Shown here one piece after another: positions 61,663 through 64,000 of a stretch of DNA of 64,000 nt (positions are counted from its first letter, which is position 1; each line of letters begins with the position of its first letter). The stretch comes from Janthinobacterium sp. PAMC25594 (GTDB taxonomy: Bacteria > Pseudomonadota > Gammaproteobacteria > Burkholderiales > Burkholderiaceae_D), in assembly GCF_019443505.1 (NCBI RefSeq), contig NZ_CP080377.1, positions 3,844,001 to 3,908,000 of the forward strand. The letters are read 5' to 3'. Both the position numbers and the translations under genes were made by a program. Below the pieces are notes generated by a model. That model worked only from the letters and a program-made list of their open reading frames with translations, did not search any database and was not told the DNA's origin.

Positions 61663-63126
61663 ATGCAAACTGTTTCCTGTCCCAGCTGCGGCGCGGAAGT
61701 CCGTTTCCGCTCGCACGCTTCCGTGCTCGCCGTGTGCGAGTACTGCCACAGCACCATCCTCAAGGACGCCGATTCCGTCAGGGACGTGGGCAAGATGTCG
61801 GCCGTCCTGGAAGACTATACACCGATCCAGATCGGCACGGCCGGCGTGCACGACAGCCTGCACTTCACCGTCGTCGGGCGCATCCAGCAGCGCTACAGCG
61901 CCGGCACGTGGAACGAGTGGTATCTGCTGTTCGACGACGCCAGCACGGCGTGGCTGGGCGACTCGTCCGGCCTGTACACGCTGACGCGTGAGCGCAGCAC
62001 GCAAGGCACCTTACCCGTCTTTGGTGAGCTGGCGCCAGGCAAGCGCTATACGATTTGCGGCGAGCCGTACACGGCGGCCGAGATCCGCAATGCCGAATGC
62101 ATCGCCGGCCAGGGTGAATTGCCGTTCAAGGTGGGCGCGGGCTGGCGCATCCAGGTGGCGGACTTCCGCAACTACGCGAGCTTTATCACGCTCGATTACA
62201 CGGATGGCCCGCAACCGGTCGTCTACCAGGGTGTCGCCGTCACCCTGGACAGTTTGAAGTGCCAGCTGCTGCGCGACGACGATGCGATCGCCAAAAGCGC
62301 CGGCAAGTACCGCGGCAAGCTCGATGCGCTCGACTGCCCGTCCTGCGGTAGCGGCATCAAGTACGTCCCTGGCGCGGCGGCGCAGCTGGTGTGCCCCGCC
62401 TGCCACGCGCAGCTCGACGCCAGCGGCCCGGAAGCGCAGGTGCTGGCCATCGGCAAGCGGGTGCACGACAATGCCGACATCACGCTGGAGCTGGGCGCCA
62501 GCGCGAAGATCAGCAATGCCGACTTTACGGTGATCGGCATGATGCGCCGCGCCGACGACGAAGGCAGCGAGTGGAACGAATACCTGCTGTACAACGCGCG
62601 CGCCGGCTTCTTCTGGCTGGTGGAGACGGACGACGGCTGGTCGCGCTCGAACGTGCTGCCGAACTGGCCGAACTGGGCGTCATTGGACGCCGCCAGCTGC
62701 ACGCTCGATGGCGCCACCTACCGCAAACTGTATGACTACGGCTCGCAGGTCGTGTATGCGGCGGGTGCCTTCAACTGGAAGGTGGCCGTCGGCGACAGCA
62801 CGCGCGTGTTTGAATTCGAGCAGGGACAGACCAAGCTGGCGGCGGAGCTCACCGGCGAGGAAATGACGTGGTCGCGCTCCGTACCCGTCGCCTATGACCA
62901 GATGGCCGCCTGGTTCGGCGCCGCCTTCCACGGCGGCGCCAAGGTACAAAATATTAAACTGAGCCACCGTGGCATCGCCAAGGTCTTCATCGTCATCGTG
63001 CTGGTCTTGAATGCGATCCCCATGTTTGTCTCGTTCTCCAGCACCTTGATGTGGAGTTTGCTGGGCTGCCTGGCGCTGTTCCTGCCCGCCGTTTTCCTCG
63101 ACAAGAATGCAAAGAATCCCCCATGA
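61663..63126 (+). CDS. Zinc-ribbon / DUF4178 membrane protein
   Basis: A 487-aa protein with two repeats of the same plan. Zinc ribbon 1 uses Cys6, Cys9, Cys25 and Cys28, followed by a DUF4178 domain with VGRIQQRYSAGTWNEWYLLFDD and AWLGDSSG. Zinc ribbon 2 uses Cys225, Cys228, Cys244 and Cys247, followed by a second DUF4178 domain with IGMMRRADDEGSEWNEYLLYN and FFWLVETDDGWS. Two transmembrane helices (about 440-480) end the protein. DUF4178 has no known activity. The duplication suggests binding of a repeating or dimeric partner. It overlaps the next small gene by ATGA. Confidence 0.87.
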   Translation: MQTVSCPSCGAEVRFRSHASVLAVCEYCHSTILKDADSVRDVGKMSAVLEDYTPIQIGTAGVHDSLHFTVVGRIQQRYSAGTWNEWYLLFDDASTAWLGDSSGLYTLTRERSTQGTLPVFGELAPGKRYTICGEPYTAAEIRNAECIAGQGELPFKVGAGWRIQVADFRNYASFITLDYTDGPQPVVYQGVAVTLDSLKCQLLRDDDAIAKSAGKYRGKLDALDCPSCGSGIKYVPGAAAQLVCPACHAQLDASGPEAQVLAIGKRVHDNADITLELGASAKISNADFTVIGMMRRADDEGSEWNEYLLYNARAGFFWLVETDDGWSRSNVLPNWPNWASLDAASCTLDGATYRKLYDYGSQVVYAAGAFNWKVAVGDSTRVFEFEQGQTKLAAELTGEEMTWSRSVPVAYDQMAAWFGAAFHGGAKVQNIKLSHRGIAKVFIVIVLVLNAIPMFVSFSSTLMWSLLGCLALFLPAVFLDKNAKNPP

Positions 63127-63293
63127 GTAAATATGTGATCTATGCCCTGATGGTGACGTTTTCCGTCACGGCCGCCAACTGGGTGCGCATGTTCAAGGTA
63201 GCCGGCAGCGGCAGCGGAAGCAGCTGGAGTTCGCGCACGGGCAGCGGCGGCGGCAGCTATGGCGGCGGCTCCAGCGGCGGCAGCCACAAGTAA
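63123..63293 (+). CDS. Small membrane peptide with Gly/Ser-rich tail, 56 aa
   Basis: The ATG overlaps the DUF4178 stop as ATGA, and speD starts 2 nt after its own stop, so it is tightly coupled on both sides. The first 20 or so residues (MSKYVIYALMVTFSVTAANW) form one transmembrane helix or uncleaved signal. A short RMFKVAGSG link follows, then about 30 residues of Gly, Ser and a few Thr/Tyr/Trp. Such tails are seen in other membrane proteins of stress modules, for example TPM-domain proteins. No domain is recognised. The short length makes it easy to miss in automatic annotation. Confidence 0.75.
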   Translation: MSKYVIYALMVTFSVTAANWVRMFKVAGSGSGSSWSSRTGSGGGSYGGGSSGGSHK

Positions 63294-63295
63294 GC

Positions 63296-63661
63296 ATGAC
63301 AGCCACACCGCATCTGCCCCTGGGCATCCATCTGCTGGCCGACCTGTCGGGCATCGCGCCCGAATGCCTGCGCGACGCCGCCGCGCTCGAACGCCTGCTG
63401 CGCGCAGCGGCCACTACGGCCGGCGCGCAGGTGCTGCACAGCCATTTCCACAGCTTTGGCGCAGGCCAGGGCGTCACGGGCGTGGTACTGCTGGCCGAAT
63501 CGCACATTTCCATCCACACCTGGCCGGAATGCAGCTTTGCCGCCGTCGATATCTTCATGTGCGGCGCGGCGCAGCCGCAGCTGGCGCTCGACGTCATCAA
63601 GGACGCGCTGCAGGCGGCGCACTGCCAGCTGCAGTCCGTGCGGCGCGCCCCGCCCGGGTAG
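63296..63661 (+). CDS. speD: S-adenosylmethionine decarboxylase proenzyme
   Basis: A pyruvoyl-dependent AdoMet decarboxylase of the short class 1B, 121 aa. Self-cleavage is expected between Glu68 and Ser69 in LLAESHISIHTWPE, Ser69 becoming the pyruvoyl group. His74 and Cys89 (VDIFMCG) are the conserved processing and catalytic residues. It makes the aminopropyl donor used by the membrane SpeE protein encoded on the opposite strand of the same cluster. It is the last gene of the tight DUF350-SPFH-DUF4178 series. No ornithine or arginine decarboxylase gene is in the window. Confidence 0.93.
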   Translation: MTATPHLPLGIHLLADLSGIAPECLRDAAALERLLRAAATTAGAQVLHSHFHSFGAGQGVTGVVLLAESHISIHTWPECSFAAVDIFMCGAAQPQLALDVIKDALQAAHCQLQSVRRAPPG

Positions 63662-63730
63662 GCCTGGCGTCGCTGGTGGATCGCGTGGGGATCGCTTACA
63701 CTGTCGGCTCATATCCCAACCGTGACTCCC

Positions 63731-64000
63731 ATGCGCCGTTCCGCCCTCCTCGCCCTGCCCCTGCTACTGCTGGTTTCCGCCTGTGACGACTACACGGCGC
63801 CGAGCCTGTACCAGGCCACCACGCCCGAGTGCAAGACGTGGACGGAAGGTTCGCGCTTCGAGCTGCCGCGCGGTATCAACGTGTATGCCACGCCACCCGT
63901 CACCCTGAAGGAAGGCGGTACGGAACTGGCGCTGATCTTCACCTTGCCCGTCGGTACGCAAGCCAGTTTTACGCGCCTGTCCTTCCTGCTGGAAGAACCG
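63731..64000 (+). CDS. Putative lipoprotein, truncated by the window end
   Basis: An open frame from ATG 63731 runs off the end (90 codons seen). MRRSALLALPLLLLVSACDD is a lipoprotein signal with lipobox LVSAC and Cys18; Asp at +2 could favour retention in the inner membrane. The mature part seen contains LYQATTPECKTWTEG, PRGINVYATPPVTLKEGGTELALIF and LSFLLEEP, with no family I recognise. It lies 69 nt after speD and may belong to the same operon. Confidence 0.7.
   Translation, partial: MRRSALLALPLLLLVSACDDYTAPSLYQATTPECKTWTEGSRFELPRGINVYATPPVTLKEGGTELALIFTLPVGTQASFTRLSFLLEEP

Overview
The window looks like chromosomal DNA of an Oxalobacteraceae-type betaproteobacterium, most likely Janthinobacterium or a close relative. 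This is inferred from the high-GC coding style, the argB / HAD nucleotidase / slmA neighbourhood, a Caulobacter-like oxidative xylose cluster beside a ChvE-type sugar importer, and PHA depolymerases. I see no prophage, integrase, insertion sequence, CRISPR array or rRNA. One tRNA gene, tRNA-Thr(GGT), is present.

Layout. 0-9.2 kb: a hypothetical gene, a membrane diguanylate cyclase, then a leftward run (Xaa-Pro aminopeptidase, a small unknown, MgtC/SapB, DUF924, DUF2520), a frameshifted DUF4132 gene and a Crp/Fnr regulator. 9.3-17.9 kb: a rightward operon with an acyl-CoA ligase, a complete LivGHM-SBP-LivF transporter and a PaaK-like ligase, which together suggest import and CoA activation of a carboxylic acid rather than an amino acid. 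17.9-21 kb: hpt, a nitronate monooxygenase-like enzyme, an MBL hydrolase and a DUF1289 protein. 21-23 kb: a ribbon-helix-helix regulator upstream of a PHA depolymerase, followed by a decayed copy of the depolymerase 3' end. 23-27.5 kb: an HD-GYP response regulator with a multidomain hybrid kinase, and a CWC protein. 27.7-35.6 kb: argB, tRNA-Thr, two tandem 95-bp repeats, TraB/GumN, a HAD nucleotidase, slmA, a pabB-pabC fusion, DUF1428, a glutathione peroxidase and a second, different PHA depolymerase. 35.6-38.5 kb: a gabD-type aldehyde dehydrogenase, PPK2 and a CoA-binding protein.

38.5-56.9 kb is a sugar catabolic island. The leftward genes xylX-xylB-xylD, xylFGH, xylR, a GalM-like gene, dgoK, an IlvD/Edd sugar-acid dehydratase, an SMP-30 lactonase and dgoA face a rightward chvE-mmsA-mmsB importer. 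Together they describe oxidative, non-phosphorylating xylose use (Weimberg type) plus a De Ley-Doudoroff-type route for galactose or related sugars. A two-part motif is shared by the regions upstream of dgoK and chvE.

57-64 kb holds what I consider the most interesting system. A Tat-signal flavin oxidoreductase and a membrane-fused spermidine synthase diverge from a tight operon of DUF350, SPFH-SHOCT, a zinc-ribbon/DUF4178 protein, a 56-residue Gly/Ser-rich membrane peptide and AdoMet decarboxylase. It reads as a membrane-associated polyamine-modification or envelope-stress module. The window ends inside a lipoprotein gene. Five REP-like palindromes (GTAGGTCGGATTAGCG type) sit only between genes.
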